Assembly (NCBI GenBank): GCA_965223105.1
Contig: OZ244987.1
Coordinates: 3,038,001-3,102,000, forward strand
Length of the DNA stretch: 64,000 bases
DNA from: JABDMH01 sp965223105
GTDB taxonomy: Bacteria > Bacteroidota > Bacteroidia > Chitinophagales > Saprospiraceae
Reading direction: 5' to 3'
Shown here: piece after piece, positions 45,407-54,654 of the stretch
Position numbering within the stretch: position 1 is the stretch's first letter
How the letters are laid out: every line of letters begins with the position of its first letter
Made by a program: the position numbers and the translations under genes
Notes under the pieces: generated by a model
Databases searched by the model: none
What the model was told of the DNA's origin: nothing
Seen by the model: only the letters and a program-made list of their open reading frames with translations

Positions 45407-46621
45407 ATGGATAGAAGAAATAGTCTGAAAACCCTGGCCTTCACTGTCGGAGCCGGTGCCGTGGTTCCTGTTCACCTGGCAAAGTCTGAGAAATCAAAGG
45501 ACGACCCGTTGTCGCTTAAAGCCTTGAAGAAAGAGATCAAGATCACTGAAATCAATTGCTTTACCCTTCAATTTGACAAGATAACTCCACTGTCATGGAA
45601 TGCCATAAAAAAATCAGGCGGCACCAGGCCAAAGGTGGATTTTCTAGAAATTCACACAGATGCTGGCATCAAGGGAATAAGTATGACCAAGGGACCACGA
45701 ACCTTAGTTGAAAAATATGCCAACAAAATTCGAGGACTTAATTTGATGCAAACCGAAAAGGTCTGGCATCACATGTTCTTCCACGATCGCAAACCCGTGG
45801 CCAAGGGGCTTGAATTGCATGCCATTGGTTCGGTTGATCTGGCAGTATGGGATGTGGTGGGTAAAGCATTGGGGTTGCCCGTACATGCTGTACTGGGCAC
45901 CTTTAGAACGAAAATACCCGTCTACGCCGCTGGAGGTTACTACGAAGACGGCAAAGGCATTTCTGAATTGGTTGCCGAGATGGAAAACTATGTAAAGGAA
46001 GGTTATAAAGTTGTAAAGATGAAAGTTGGCGGTCTTTCGCCACGAGAAGATGCGGATCGAGTGAAAGCGGTCTGCAAGGCACTGGGAACAGATGCAAGGG
46101 TGATGGTTGATGCCAACAATGGATATTCCAATGCATACGAAGCCATACACTTTGGCAGGATGGTGGAGGACCTAGACCTATTTTGGTTTGAAGAACCCGT
46201 AGCTCCAGATGATTGGCGTGGAAATGCAGAAGTACGAGAAGAACTTGATATTCCCATTGTAGCAGGTGAGAACGAATATACTCGTTGGGGCGCTCGAGAT
46301 CTGGTAGAGAACCATTGCTGTGACATTTTAAATCTCGATACGGTTAAAGCCGGTGGAATAACTGAATATCGCAAGATTGGGGCACTTGCATCTGCCTATC
46401 ATATCCCGGTGGCACCCCATGGTACCGCACATTGGAATATCCATGTGGTAGCTTCACTAGACAATGCATTGATACTAGAGACATATCCGCTGAAAGCACG
46501 AGATTTCAATCCAGCCTTACCGGCTTTTTCGATCAAGGATGGTCATGTGGAGGCCCCTACACAGCCCGGACTCGGTATGGAGGTAGATGATGCTATGGTA
46601 AGGAAATTTAAGCTTGGCTAG
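45407..46621 (+). CDS. Tat-signal enolase-superfamily protein (mandelate racemase group), copy 2
   Basis: 404 aa starting MDRRNSLKTLAFTVGAGAVV. This is a weaker twin-arginine signal (R-R-N-S-L-K) followed by a hydrophobic stretch. Catalytic residues are complete: KMKVGG (Lys204, Lys206), Asp235 in VMVDANNGY, Glu262 in FEEPV, Glu288 in VAGENE and His338 in APHGTAHWN. It is closer than copy 1 to the galactonate/rhamnonate dehydratase type by its VDANNGY and GENEYTRWG regions (impression, not a computed result). The two copies differ too much to be a recent duplication and probably act on different acids. It ends convergent with the CapA-propeller gene. Confidence 0.84.
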   Translation: MDRRNSLKTLAFTVGAGAVVPVHLAKSEKSKDDPLSLKALKKEIKITEINCFTLQFDKITPLSWNAIKKSGGTRPKVDFLEIHTDAGIKGISMTKGPRTLVEKYANKIRGLNLMQTEKVWHHMFFHDRKPVAKGLELHAIGSVDLAVWDVVGKALGLPVHAVLGTFRTKIPVYAAGGYYEDGKGISELVAEMENYVKEGYKVVKMKVGGLSPREDADRVKAVCKALGTDARVMVDANNGYSNAYEAIHFGRMVEDLDLFWFEEPVAPDDWRGNAEVREELDIPIVAGENEYTRWGARDLVENHCCDILNLDTVKAGGITEYRKIGALASAYHIPVAPHGTAHWNIHVVASLDNALILETYPLKARDFNPALPAFSIKDGHVEAPTQPGLGMEVDDAMVRKFKLG

Positions 46622-46749
46622 CGTCAGTTGAACAAGCCAATGTCTCCATGAATCATCAGCGTTAATTTCCAGTGCCTCTTTTGGCCGCCAAGCCTATCAC
46701 AAAATAACCTCAGAATGATTCTACATAACTATAGTACAGAGCAATAGAT

Positions 46750-48714
46750 TCAATGCTGCTGCCCTGGTGCCGCATATGAGTCCTCCCACTCTACTTTGAA
46801 TCCAATCAGCGAATTGTTTTTGTGGGTTGGCACGACCAACAGTTGCTCATTGGGTATATATTCAAAGTCTGCAGTGTGATGTTCTCCAACCTTATCTATA
46901 AGGGGATATAAATATTCCATGGATGAGAAATAAAAAATACGGCCGGAATAGTCAGACACAAAGTAATCGCCATTGCCCACGGCTTCGATGCCATCTCCCC
47001 GTCCGATACCCTCTGCAAGCAGGTGAGGCCGTCGGCTGGACCGATCTACACTGATCAATTTATGAGAATTAGAAGTGGCAATAAGCAGCCGGTCTTCTTC
47101 AGCCCAAATGCCGTTGGGTCTGCCTCTTTCAATGTCCTTCCAAAAAAGTTGAAATCGACCATCACGAAAACGAAAAGTTTGATGACCATCGGCATCATTG
47201 GTAAATATCTCACCACCTGGTGAAATCGAAATATCGTTCAGAAATACCACATTTGGAACGGGATATCTTCTGACAATCTTCCCAGCAACTACATCGATTT
47301 CTACAACTTCCGAAATGTCATTTACCCAAAGTACATCTCCTCTAATATCCATTCCCTTAGGATCATTTAAGCCCTCAACCCATTTTAACTCAAGGATCTC
47401 CCCTTGCATGCTCACCTTGGAGATAAATCCATCACCATCACGACCATCACCAGGAGAGTCTCCATTGATATTTCCTACATAGATCATTTGTCGGTCTCGA
47501 TCGTAGACTGCGCTTTCTGGTTTCAGGAAACCAGGTGTTGCCCATGCTTGAGCCAACTTCGGAACTTCCTCTTTACGATCACGATGGCAGATCTCAATTT
47601 CCTGTCCCTTTACCAATAGTCGGGCCCGCGTCGGTTTCCGGTTTTGAGCCAATCTCTCGAAGATTTCTTTACCAATGCCCTGATCGGGATGATAGAGAAT
47701 TGGAGCATTATCCTCATCTCGTTGCATCGGAACTGCAGCCACTTGATACAATTGCTTGTCTCGTACCAAAACACGAACCAGCAAGCCATTGAGGCTACTT
47801 CTGACCTTCCACCAATCAAAAACTCCTTGACCCACGCAATAGAATATAGGTTTCTCCTGGTACACTTCAACTTCCTGAAGCTTGTGCGCACCATGACCAA
47901 AAATCACATCGGCTCCAGCGTCAATGGCCGCCTGAGCAATCTGACGCTGGTAGGGATCGGGTTCATAGACATTGGAGACTCCCCAGTGATATGAAGCAAT
48001 CACCACATCAGCATTTTGCTTCAGAGATCTGATGTGATTTGTCATGGCAGTCAGCGATTGCTCATTTACCTGCGTCCGTACATACGGTGGCTGGCCTGGT
48101 TTGTCAAGATTCCTTGGTGCCTCATAAGAAGTGCTCACTTTCACCTGAGCGATCCCGGGCTGAGTATTTGTGGCAGCATGATCGAAGGGAAACACGGTAC
48201 AAGCGTATTGGATAAAGCCGATCTTGGTGCCATTTCTCTCTAAGATCACCGGCTGGGTGGCCTCTTTGATATTGGCACCGCCGCCAGTTGATCTAATGCC
48301 TGCTGCATCCAAAACCATTAGACTCTTCATCAATGCCGAATTGGGATAGGTTACATTGTTTGCCACACCAACCACATCCATGTCGACAGACTTTAGTCCT
48401 TCAACCATCTTCGGATCAGAATGCGTCCAGGATGGCTTATGTGGAATATCATTGACATTCGGATCAGTTCCGGTTCCAGCAAACGCACCCTCCAAATTGC
48501 AAAAGCGAATGTCGGCTTCTGCCAAGGTGGCCGAGATTTTGGAAAAACCTGACGCTGGATCAGGACGGTTCTGGATGTTGATGTCACCCATCAAGAGAAT
48601 CGATACATCTTGAGGTTCAGCTGATTCAATCCAATTGACTTTTTCAATACGCTGGGCAGCTAGATCTTGAAACCACACAGCCAGTACAACTAGAATCAGA
48701 ATGGTCATTCTCAT
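46750..48714 (-). CDS. CapA-like metallophosphatase-type domain fused to an SMP-30/NHL-like propeller
   Basis: 654 aa. Signal peptide about residues 1-20 (MRMTILILVVLAVWFQDLAA). Residues about 35-330 are a PGA_cap/CapA domain: ILLMGDINIQNR, IRFCNLEGAFAG, DMDVVGVANNVTYPNS and DVIFGHGAHKLQEVEVYQ match its usual motifs (G-D, N-L-E, N-H-x, G-H-x-x-H). The usual Asn-His of the third motif reads ANNVTYP. Residues about 375-640 are a second domain with six-bladed propeller features (GDGFISKVSMQGEIL, GLNDPKGMDIRGDVLWVND, FLNDISISPGGEIFTND, RPNGIWAEEDRLLIATS), like SMP-30/gluconolactonases. I do not know this fusion as a common architecture. CapA proteins relate to polyglutamate capsules; the propeller may bind or hydrolyse a sugar lactone (inference). 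Confidence 0.8.
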   Translation of the reverse strand: MRMTILILVVLAVWFQDLAAQRIEKVNWIESAEPQDVSILLMGDINIQNRPDPASGFSKISATLAEADIRFCNLEGAFAGTGTDPNVNDIPHKPSWTHSDPKMVEGLKSVDMDVVGVANNVTYPNSALMKSLMVLDAAGIRSTGGGANIKEATQPVILERNGTKIGFIQYACTVFPFDHAATNTQPGIAQVKVSTSYEAPRNLDKPGQPPYVRTQVNEQSLTAMTNHIRSLKQNADVVIASYHWGVSNVYEPDPYQRQIAQAAIDAGADVIFGHGAHKLQEVEVYQEKPIFYCVGQGVFDWWKVRSSLNGLLVRVLVRDKQLYQVAAVPMQRDEDNAPILYHPDQGIGKEIFERLAQNRKPTRARLLVKGQEIEICHRDRKEEVPKLAQAWATPGFLKPESAVYDRDRQMIYVGNINGDSPGDGRDGDGFISKVSMQGEILELKWVEGLNDPKGMDIRGDVLWVNDISEVVEIDVVAGKIVRRYPVPNVVFLNDISISPGGEIFTNDADGHQTFRFRDGRFQLFWKDIERGRPNGIWAEEDRLLIATSNSHKLISVDRSSRRPHLLAEGIGRGDGIEAVGNGDYFVSDYSGRIFYFSSMEYLYPLIDKVGEHHTADFEYIPNEQLLVVPTHKNNSLIGFKVEWEDSYAAPGQQH

Positions 48715-49036
48715 TGGAAGATGAATTTAGTTTTTATCTAAGACTAATGAGATTGCATTAAATACTCTACTTTCCCTTCTGAAACCTTAATTTTCATTCT
48801 GTAGGATGAATATCTGATCCAATCTGCCAAAGAGATCCTCGAAAAATACAAGAGCAAACTCCAACACTCTTTAAGAGTTATGACGCATATTACGAAGATT
48901 GAGATCAGCAAGTTTGAATTTCACCCCAATAGTTTCTCTGGCTACAAAACCGGGCCACTTCTTCAGTTGCTAATACCTCCTAAGAACAGACCATATTTGC
49001 TAGGTGGATGCAGGACATCCAAGCCACCTAACTTTC
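48715..49036. other. Intergenic region between two leftward genes
   Basis: 322 bases between the GH3 stop and the CapA-propeller start. No frame, RNA or hairpin of note was seen. Confidence 0.4.
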
Positions 49037-51259
49037 CTATTCTGCAAGTCTAAAGGTAGCCTGATTTCCCGTTTGCGAATCACCTCCAACAAATACGTGA
49101 AATTGCCCAGGTTCGGCAACCCTTTGCATTTCCTGGTTGTAAAAGGCCAGGTCCAAAGTTGACAGGGTGAATCTTACCGTAGTCTTGTCCCCCGGGTTTA
49201 GAAATATCTTCTGGAATCCTTTGAGTTGGCGTACCGGTCTAGTTACCGAACCCACCAAATCCCGAATGTACAACTGAACGATTTCATGGCCAGCCCGTTC
49301 TCCGGTATTTTCGACCTCAACTGAAATTTGTAATTCCCCATTATTGGCCAACACGCTGTCACTGATGGTAACCGGCGAGTAGTCAAATTCCGTATAGCTT
49401 AATCCGAATCCAAAGGGGAATAGCGGATCATTAGGAGCATCCTGATAAAAAGAACGATAATCCTGTTTCGGATTGTCAGGAAAAACTGGACGTCCCGTGT
49501 TCTTATAATTGTAATAAATTGGCACTTGACCAACATTTCGAGGAAAACTGACTGGCAATTTGGCCGAAGGGTTGTAGATACCAAACAAGACATCTGCTAC
49601 TCCAGCACCGCCCATCGTTCCTGGAAACCAAACCTCCAAGATGGCATCCGTCAGCGTGACCTCATCAGATAAGTCCAAAGGCCGACCGTTCATCAAAACC
49701 AAGACGATTTTCTTGCTCGGGTGTTCCTTCCTGATATGCGCAATAAGATTCGATTGAACACCTGGCAATTTGATACTCGTTCTCGAAGCCGCTTCTCCAC
49801 TCATATGGTAATGTTCACCCATGACCATCACCACAACGTCAACTTCTCCTGCAATTTCAACAGCTTCGGCAAATCCCGATTCATCTGAAGATTCTATGTC
49901 GCAACCCCTGGCATACAGAATTTCAGTGGTGTCCACATATTCCGAGAAGCCCTCCAAAATGCTTACTGCTCGACCAAAGCGATCACCAGCAGCTGCCCAA
50001 TTGCCTATAATCGATTCCTCATCTCTCACCAAAGGCCCGATGAGGGCAATTTTTTGTGAAGTCCCGAGGGGTAAGAGTCTGCCTTCGTTCTTCAGTAAAA
50101 CCGAAGAGGCAGCCGCAAGCTTCCTGGCAGCATCCAAATGATCTGGGTGGTACAGTATAGTATCCTCCCGGGCTTTATCAATATATCGATAAGGGTCTTC
50201 AAAGAGCCCAAGTTCATACTTTGCCTTTAAGATTACCCTGCAGGCTTCATCCACCTGTTGTACATCGATTTTACCATTCTCGATCAATGAAGGGAGGTAT
50301 AGACGATAAACACTGCCCATCATATCCATATCGACTCCGGCATCCAGAGCCAATCTTGCCGCATCCTTATCATCATGGGCGAATCCATGGGCTACCATCT
50401 CATTTATGGCCGTATAATCAGATACGACAAATCCATCAAAGCCCCACTCTGTACGTAAAATATCTTTGAATAGTTCTTTACTGCCTGTTGCCGGAATACC
50501 ATTCAACTCATTGAAGGCAGTCATGAATGTCGCGACACCCTGATCAACCGCAGCTTTAAACGGTGGCAGATAGTCCTCTCGCAGAGACCGCTCACTAAGG
50601 TCAACCGTGTGGTAGTCTCGACCAGCTTGAGCAGCTCCATATCCTACAAAGTGCTTGGCACAAGCAAGAATCGTGTTGTGATGGCTTAAATCATCTCCTT
50701 GAAAGCCACGAACATAGGCTTTCGAAATCTCGATGCCTAAATACACATCTTCACCGGAACCTTCAGAAATTCTGCCCCAACGAGGATCACGCGCCAGATC
50801 TACCATCGGAGCAAAAGTCCAATGCAGCCCTTCAGCCGATGCTTCTTTGGCAGCAATTCGAGCACTTTCCTCAATCAGTTCAAGATCAAAACTGGCTGCA
50901 CTACCCAGATTAATGGGAAAAATTGTGCGCTGACCATGGATAACATCATAACCAAATAACAGAGGTATTCCCAAGCGAGTTTTCTCAACTGCGATCTTTT
51001 GCAACCTTTCTGTGCCCTCCGTCGAGTATACATTTAGCATTGCCCCAACTTGCCCCTGTTCGATCAGTGATAGATTGTCTGTACTGACAATGGGTCCGGT
51101 AACATCCCACCCACCAGTATACATTACCATCTGTCCAATCTTTTCTTCCAAAGTCATTTTGGACAGAAGATCTTCAATGAAATCCTTCGTGTCAGGCTGG
51201 GCCTGCGTAAATGTAGAAATCAGAGAAATTAGGAAAGTAGAGCCTATTAGTAATCTCAT
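49037..51259 (-). CDS. bglX: Periplasmic beta-glucosidase, glycoside hydrolase family 3
   Basis: 740 aa from the ATG at 51259; the longer frame starts at TTG. Signal peptide about residues 1-20 (MRLLIGSTFLISLISTFTQA). The TIM-barrel domain shows KMTLEEKIGQM, APMVDLARDPRWGR, KHFVGYGAAQAGRDYH and the nucleophile Asp281 in FVVSDYTAI. The alpha/beta domain has VVVMVMGEHYHMSGEAASR, placing the acid/base Glu as in BglX. A C-terminal fibronectin-III-like domain ends the protein (GFGLSYTEFDYS onward). It hydrolyses beta-glucosides or related oligosaccharides in the periplasm. The gene name is by resemblance to the BglX group. It has its own promoter candidate 25 bases upstream. Confidence 0.9.
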   Translation of the reverse strand: MRLLIGSTFLISLISTFTQAQPDTKDFIEDLLSKMTLEEKIGQMVMYTGGWDVTGPIVSTDNLSLIEQGQVGAMLNVYSTEGTERLQKIAVEKTRLGIPLLFGYDVIHGQRTIFPINLGSAASFDLELIEESARIAAKEASAEGLHWTFAPMVDLARDPRWGRISEGSGEDVYLGIEISKAYVRGFQGDDLSHHNTILACAKHFVGYGAAQAGRDYHTVDLSERSLREDYLPPFKAAVDQGVATFMTAFNELNGIPATGSKELFKDILRTEWGFDGFVVSDYTAINEMVAHGFAHDDKDAARLALDAGVDMDMMGSVYRLYLPSLIENGKIDVQQVDEACRVILKAKYELGLFEDPYRYIDKAREDTILYHPDHLDAARKLAAASSVLLKNEGRLLPLGTSQKIALIGPLVRDEESIIGNWAAAGDRFGRAVSILEGFSEYVDTTEILYARGCDIESSDESGFAEAVEIAGEVDVVVMVMGEHYHMSGEAASRTSIKLPGVQSNLIAHIRKEHPSKKIVLVLMNGRPLDLSDEVTLTDAILEVWFPGTMGGAGVADVLFGIYNPSAKLPVSFPRNVGQVPIYYNYKNTGRPVFPDNPKQDYRSFYQDAPNDPLFPFGFGLSYTEFDYSPVTISDSVLANNGELQISVEVENTGERAGHEIVQLYIRDLVGSVTRPVRQLKGFQKIFLNPGDKTTVRFTLSTLDLAFYNQEMQRVAEPGQFHVFVGGDSQTGNQATFRLAE

Positions 51260-51283
51260 GGTCAAAACAGGTTTGTTCTAAAA

Positions 51284-51291
51284 CAAAGATA
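51284..51291 (-). promoter_or_regulatory. Candidate promoter of the GH3 gene
   Basis: On the minus strand TATCTTTG matches TAnnTTTG, ending 25 bases before the chosen ATG, which leaves a short leader of normal length. No standard -33 TTTG is seen. Confidence 0.4.
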
Positions 51292-51633
51292 GCAACAGAT
51301 CATCTAAATATTAAGGGGAGTCCAGACAGTCAGTACATATCTTTGAAGATCAGGCCTTACCTGAATGAGCATCATTTTCGGAAGTGGATTCGTTATCCGT
51401 TCTACTTTAGGGTATCTCTAATAACCTCTTAATGAGATCGGGTTTGTAATATTTTGGTTTAGACGAGGCGAATTGAGCGAACATAACTATAGCTACGTGA
51501 TTGAAATTCAACGAAGTATAATTCAAAAGATTCAAAAAACCAATGGCAAAGCCATTTTGTCCGATCCATGAACGGGTTTTTAGAGGTACCCTTTAAGAAG
51601 GATTTGTATTTTTCACCCGCAAAAGATTTAGAC
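51292..51633. other. Intergenic region between divergent GH3 and FKBP genes
   Basis: About 340 bases with no gene. A small perfect hairpin, AATGGC (51542-51547) and GCCATT (51551-51556) with a three-base loop, lies about 80 bases before the FKBP start and could sit in its leader. An ATG at 51568 opens the FKBP frame early but is not favoured. Confidence 0.35.
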
Positions 51634-52110
51634 GTGCGATTACCACTATACGCTTCTCTTGTTGGACTTCTGCTGTGGACATGCAGTGATGAAGACACAA
51701 CCATTCCAGCCCAGGACCAATTAGCTATCGACATCGGAATTATCGAGGACTACTTAGAAGAACGAGATATCACTGCTGAGAAAACTGCCAGTGGCCTGCA
51801 TTATCGTATTTTAGAGGAGGGTGATGGTACCCATCCCGGTGCCAACTCTGTAGTCGAAGTGAAATACCGTGGTTATCTCACCACTGGAGCTGTTTTTGAC
51901 AAGACTGCAGATGCCACCACAATAAAATTTGATTTGAATCGAACCATTCCCGGTTGGATCGAAGGTATACCATTGATTGAATCGGGAGGCGGAAAGGGTC
52001 AGTTGTTTCTTCCATCAGCATTGGGATATGGGAGCAATCCTCCATTTGGCAGCATTATACCCGAAAATGCAGTGTTAATTTTTGATGTCACGTTAGTAGA
52101 CTTCGAATAA
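51634..52110 (+). CDS. FKBP-type peptidyl-prolyl isomerase lipoprotein
   Basis: Called as 158 aa from a GTG at 51634, giving a lipoprotein signal (RLPLYASLVGLLLWTCSDED, with Cys18 lipidated). The frame opens 22 codons earlier at an ATG, but those residues (NGFLEVPFKKDLYF) precede the signal and do not look like one. The FKBP domain covers about residues 55-157: VEVKYRGYL, VFDKT, IPGWIEGIPLIESGGGKGQL, PSALGYGS, IIPENAVLIFDVTLV. These are the usual active-site positions (Tyr, Phe-Asp, Ile-Trp, Tyr). It helps fold proteins in the periplasm. It ends 6 bases from the convergent aldo/keto reductase. Confidence 0.88.
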   Translation: MRLPLYASLVGLLLWTCSDEDTTIPAQDQLAIDIGIIEDYLEERDITAEKTASGLHYRILEEGDGTHPGANSVVEVKYRGYLTTGAVFDKTADATTIKFDLNRTIPGWIEGIPLIESGGGKGQLFLPSALGYGSNPPFGSIIPENAVLIFDVTLVDFE

Positions 52111-52116
52111 AGGAAA

Positions 52117-53157
52117 TCAGGGTGCGGGATTACTAATCGCCTGATGGACCTGATCAATCTCCTCTAATATGTCCTCCGTAAGTTGTACATGGATACTTTC
52201 GATATTTTCCTGTAGTTGGCGCATCGTTGTGGCTCCAATAATGTTGCTTCCCACAAAAGGCCTAGTGTTGACAAATGCCAGGGCCATCTGCGCCAGGGAG
52301 ATCCCGTATTTGTTGGCAATGCTGAGATATCGCTCGGTGGCTTCCCATGTTGGTTGATTGCTGTAACGAGACATTCTTTTGAATTGATTTATTCGATCCC
52401 TTGGCAGGTCTCTCTTCATGTGATATTTACCAGAAAGCAATCCAAAACCCATCGGGGAGTAGGCCAGCAAGGGTATGGTCTCACGAATGGCAATTTCTGC
52501 AAGACCAACTTCAAAACTTCGATTGACGAGATTGTAGGGATTCTGGATGGTGGCCATTCTTGGAAGTCCGGCATTCTCGGCAAGCTGCAAGAACCTCATT
52601 GTGCCCCAGGGGGTCTCATTTGACAATCCTACGTATCGAATTTTTCCAGCCTTGATAAGTTTATCTAAGCATGCTAAGATCTCCTGAAAATTGTCTGTCC
52701 ATTGGTCATCTTCGCGATGTATGTATCCAAGACGACCAAAAAAATTCGTCTTCCTTTCTGGCCAGTGCAGCTGGTAAAGATCGAGATAATCTGTTTGCAG
52801 TCGCTTCAAACTGGCATCCAGGGCTTCCAAAATCTGCAGCGGGGAAAATTCCGGACCAGACCTGAGGTAGGTTACATGAGAACCCGGACCGCTGATCTTG
52901 CTGGCCAGGATGACATCATCTCTACGTCCCCTTCTGGTCAGCCAAGTACCAATGTACTTTTCTGTCAACCCCTGAGTCTCCTTCCGGGGAGGAACGGAAT
53001 ATAGTTCAGCAGTATCGATAAAATTTATGCCTTGATCAAGTGCATAGTCAAGCTGCAGATGGGCTTCATCCTCGGTATTCTGTTCACCAAATGTCATCGT
53101 ACCGAGACAGATTTTACTCACTTTAAGATCAGTGAGACCCAGCTTTGTGTATTTCAT
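52117..53157 (-). CDS. Aldo/keto reductase (Tas-like)
   Basis: 346 aa, a full-length NADP-dependent reductase barrel. The catalytic tetrad is complete: Asp48 and Tyr53 in FIDTAELY, Lys87 in ILASKI, His131 in LYQLHWP. The NADP-binding part includes YVGLSNETPWG and NIIGATTMRQLQENI near the C-terminus. The length and opening (MKYTKLGLTDLKVSKICLGT) resemble the Tas group. No export signal, so it acts in the cytosol on sugar aldehydes or other carbonyls. It is convergent with the FKBP gene and follows the PhyH gene on the same strand after 102 bases. Confidence 0.92.
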   Translation of the reverse strand: MKYTKLGLTDLKVSKICLGTMTFGEQNTEDEAHLQLDYALDQGINFIDTAELYSVPPRKETQGLTEKYIGTWLTRRGRRDDVILASKISGPGSHVTYLRSGPEFSPLQILEALDASLKRLQTDYLDLYQLHWPERKTNFFGRLGYIHREDDQWTDNFQEILACLDKLIKAGKIRYVGLSNETPWGTMRFLQLAENAGLPRMATIQNPYNLVNRSFEVGLAEIAIRETIPLLAYSPMGFGLLSGKYHMKRDLPRDRINQFKRMSRYSNQPTWEATERYLSIANKYGISLAQMALAFVNTRPFVGSNIIGATTMRQLQENIESIHVQLTEDILEEIDQVHQAISNPAP

Positions 53158-53259
53158 AAGAAGTTTGGCCTTGAAAAAGGAACCAAATTAATTCTATTTT
53201 CTAAATCCCTGTACAGGCTCTCAATAAACCATACCACTAGAATCATGGGCGAGCTCGAT

Positions 53260-54210
53260 CTAGTCCTGCTCACTGCCCGACCAGGAATCAAGGCCCAGTA
53301 GTTTTTTTCCAAGCTCACTCAGTCTGGCGGTTTTGGCATGATGTTGTTCCCACTCCCGGGGATCACCTGGAAAAGCGTATCCTTCTGGAGGCAACCTGTT
53401 TCGCCATGACTCGATTCTCCATGCCCTCAGAGCTTCATCATCTTCCCGTGCAGGACTCATGGCGACATATTGGGCAAGCCGTGGCAGATCTGATCGATTA
53501 GGGCGTATGCCATGGGCCAGCATACTGTTCCAAATAAGGAGATCACCCTTCTTGGTGGAAACCTGTTCGATTTCAAAATTAGTGATGTCAGGTCTAAATG
53601 GATCTCGGCCCTCAGGTTGCGTCTTAACCCAGTCATCAAACTTTTGATAAAGTTCAGGTATACATTGAAACCCTCCCGTCTCCTCAGAAGTGTCTGTCAG
53701 TGAAATCGTCCCTTGTACATTGTTTGCCCGGTTGGGATCAGAGGTGTCTATATCCCAGTGGATAAATCCACTAAAATCTGAATCCCTCCGAATCGGGAAG
53801 TTGAGATTTGCTCGATCAATGCTTACCCACAATTTCTCGGTACCCCAAATGTCTACGAATGCATCATAGACTTTGGGATACTGCCGGTTATCCCATAGAA
53901 ACTGATGGTTATATATCTCTACCATTCCACTTCCTACCAATTCGCTCATTTCGATTTCGCGCCGGGGAGGTCTATACCAGGTCGAGCGATCCTGTGGATC
54001 CTTTTCTTCAAATAACCAAATCAATGCCACAAGTCGCTCAATTTGCTCACTGGGCACCGCATCGGGAACGATTACATAGCCTTTCTTTTCCCAGTGCTGC
54101 CATTGTTCCTCGCTCAAGACTCGGAGGGGCGAACCTGCATCTCTCTGATGAAATCCTTCCTGGCGATAGTATCCCGTACTGGCATTTCCTGGTTGGCGTT
54201 TGTATCTCAT
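53260..54210 (-). CDS. Phytanoyl-CoA dioxygenase-family (PhyH) Fe(II)/2-oxoglutarate oxygenase
   Basis: 316 aa. The iron triad is visible as HWDID (His151, Asp153) and His233 in MLAHGIRPN, with Arg236 placed for 2-oxoglutarate. Upstream, WEKKGYVIVPDAVPSEQIERL is the typical PhyH start, and VQGTISLTDTSEETGGFQCI the core strand. Bacterial PhyH proteins hydroxylate varied small molecules, so the substrate is unknown. No signal peptide; cytosolic. The C-terminus (after about 245) has a Trp-rich extension (ALRAWRIESWRNRLPPEGY) common in this bacterial subgroup. Confidence 0.85.
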   Translation of the reverse strand: MRYKRQPGNASTGYYRQEGFHQRDAGSPLRVLSEEQWQHWEKKGYVIVPDAVPSEQIERLVALIWLFEEKDPQDRSTWYRPPRREIEMSELVGSGMVEIYNHQFLWDNRQYPKVYDAFVDIWGTEKLWVSIDRANLNFPIRRDSDFSGFIHWDIDTSDPNRANNVQGTISLTDTSEETGGFQCIPELYQKFDDWVKTQPEGRDPFRPDITNFEIEQVSTKKGDLLIWNSMLAHGIRPNRSDLPRLAQYVAMSPAREDDEALRAWRIESWRNRLPPEGYAFPGDPREWEQHHAKTARLSELGKKLLGLDSWSGSEQD

Positions 54211-54374
54211 ACCGTTAGATTAGAATCCATTGGAAAGTTAAGGGTTTTGAACCAGAATAAATTTGGACGGACACCCTCAGGATTAGTGCCATGCAATCCA
54301 AGGACTTGCTGTCGGCAGCTGGATGAGATGCTGGCTATTGTCCATATTTTCTTGTTAGCACAGTGTTTGGTCTC

Positions 54375-54653
54375 ATGAACTTTGATGAGGAAGTTGTCCT
54401 AGTAACCGGAGGGTCCAAGGGCACTGGAGCTGAGGTTGGCAGGGCATTTGCTGAGCTGGGGCCAAAGTCAGGCTTAATTTCCGCACTGTAGCCCGACCTT
54501 CCAAGGTGGCTTGCCCTACTATTTCTCGCTTCGGCTGAAGCCCGGTTTTCAACCTGCACTATCATTGAAGTCAATGGGCCTCCTATCCTATCTGAGATCC
54601 TAACCTTAAAGACAAGGAGCAGTCAGAAACCGGTCTATCAATCATTCGAATGA
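54375..54653 (+). pseudogene. Short-chain dehydrogenase remnant: internal deletion and in-frame stop
   Basis: From the ATG at 54375 the frame reads MNFDEEVVLVTGGSKGTGAE, then GRAFAELGPKSGLIS: the NAD-binding start of a short-chain dehydrogenase with an intact T-G-x-x-x-G-x-G. It stops at a TAG (54489-54491). In the same frame directly after it comes WLALLFLASAEARFSTCTII then EVNGPPILS, which matches the C-terminal F-L-A-S-x-E-A-x-x-x-T-G-x-x-x-x-V-D-G-G region of the same family. The frame ends with TGA at 54651. About 150 residues, including the catalytic Tyr-Lys part, are missing. It is a decayed gene with a large internal deletion. The minus-strand frame over it is a shadow. Confidence 0.75.
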
Positions 54654-54654
54654 T

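Noticed and set aside
54335..54574. Minus-strand 79-codon frame
   Set aside because: It lies antisense to the readable dehydrogenase remnant and has no domain or signal.
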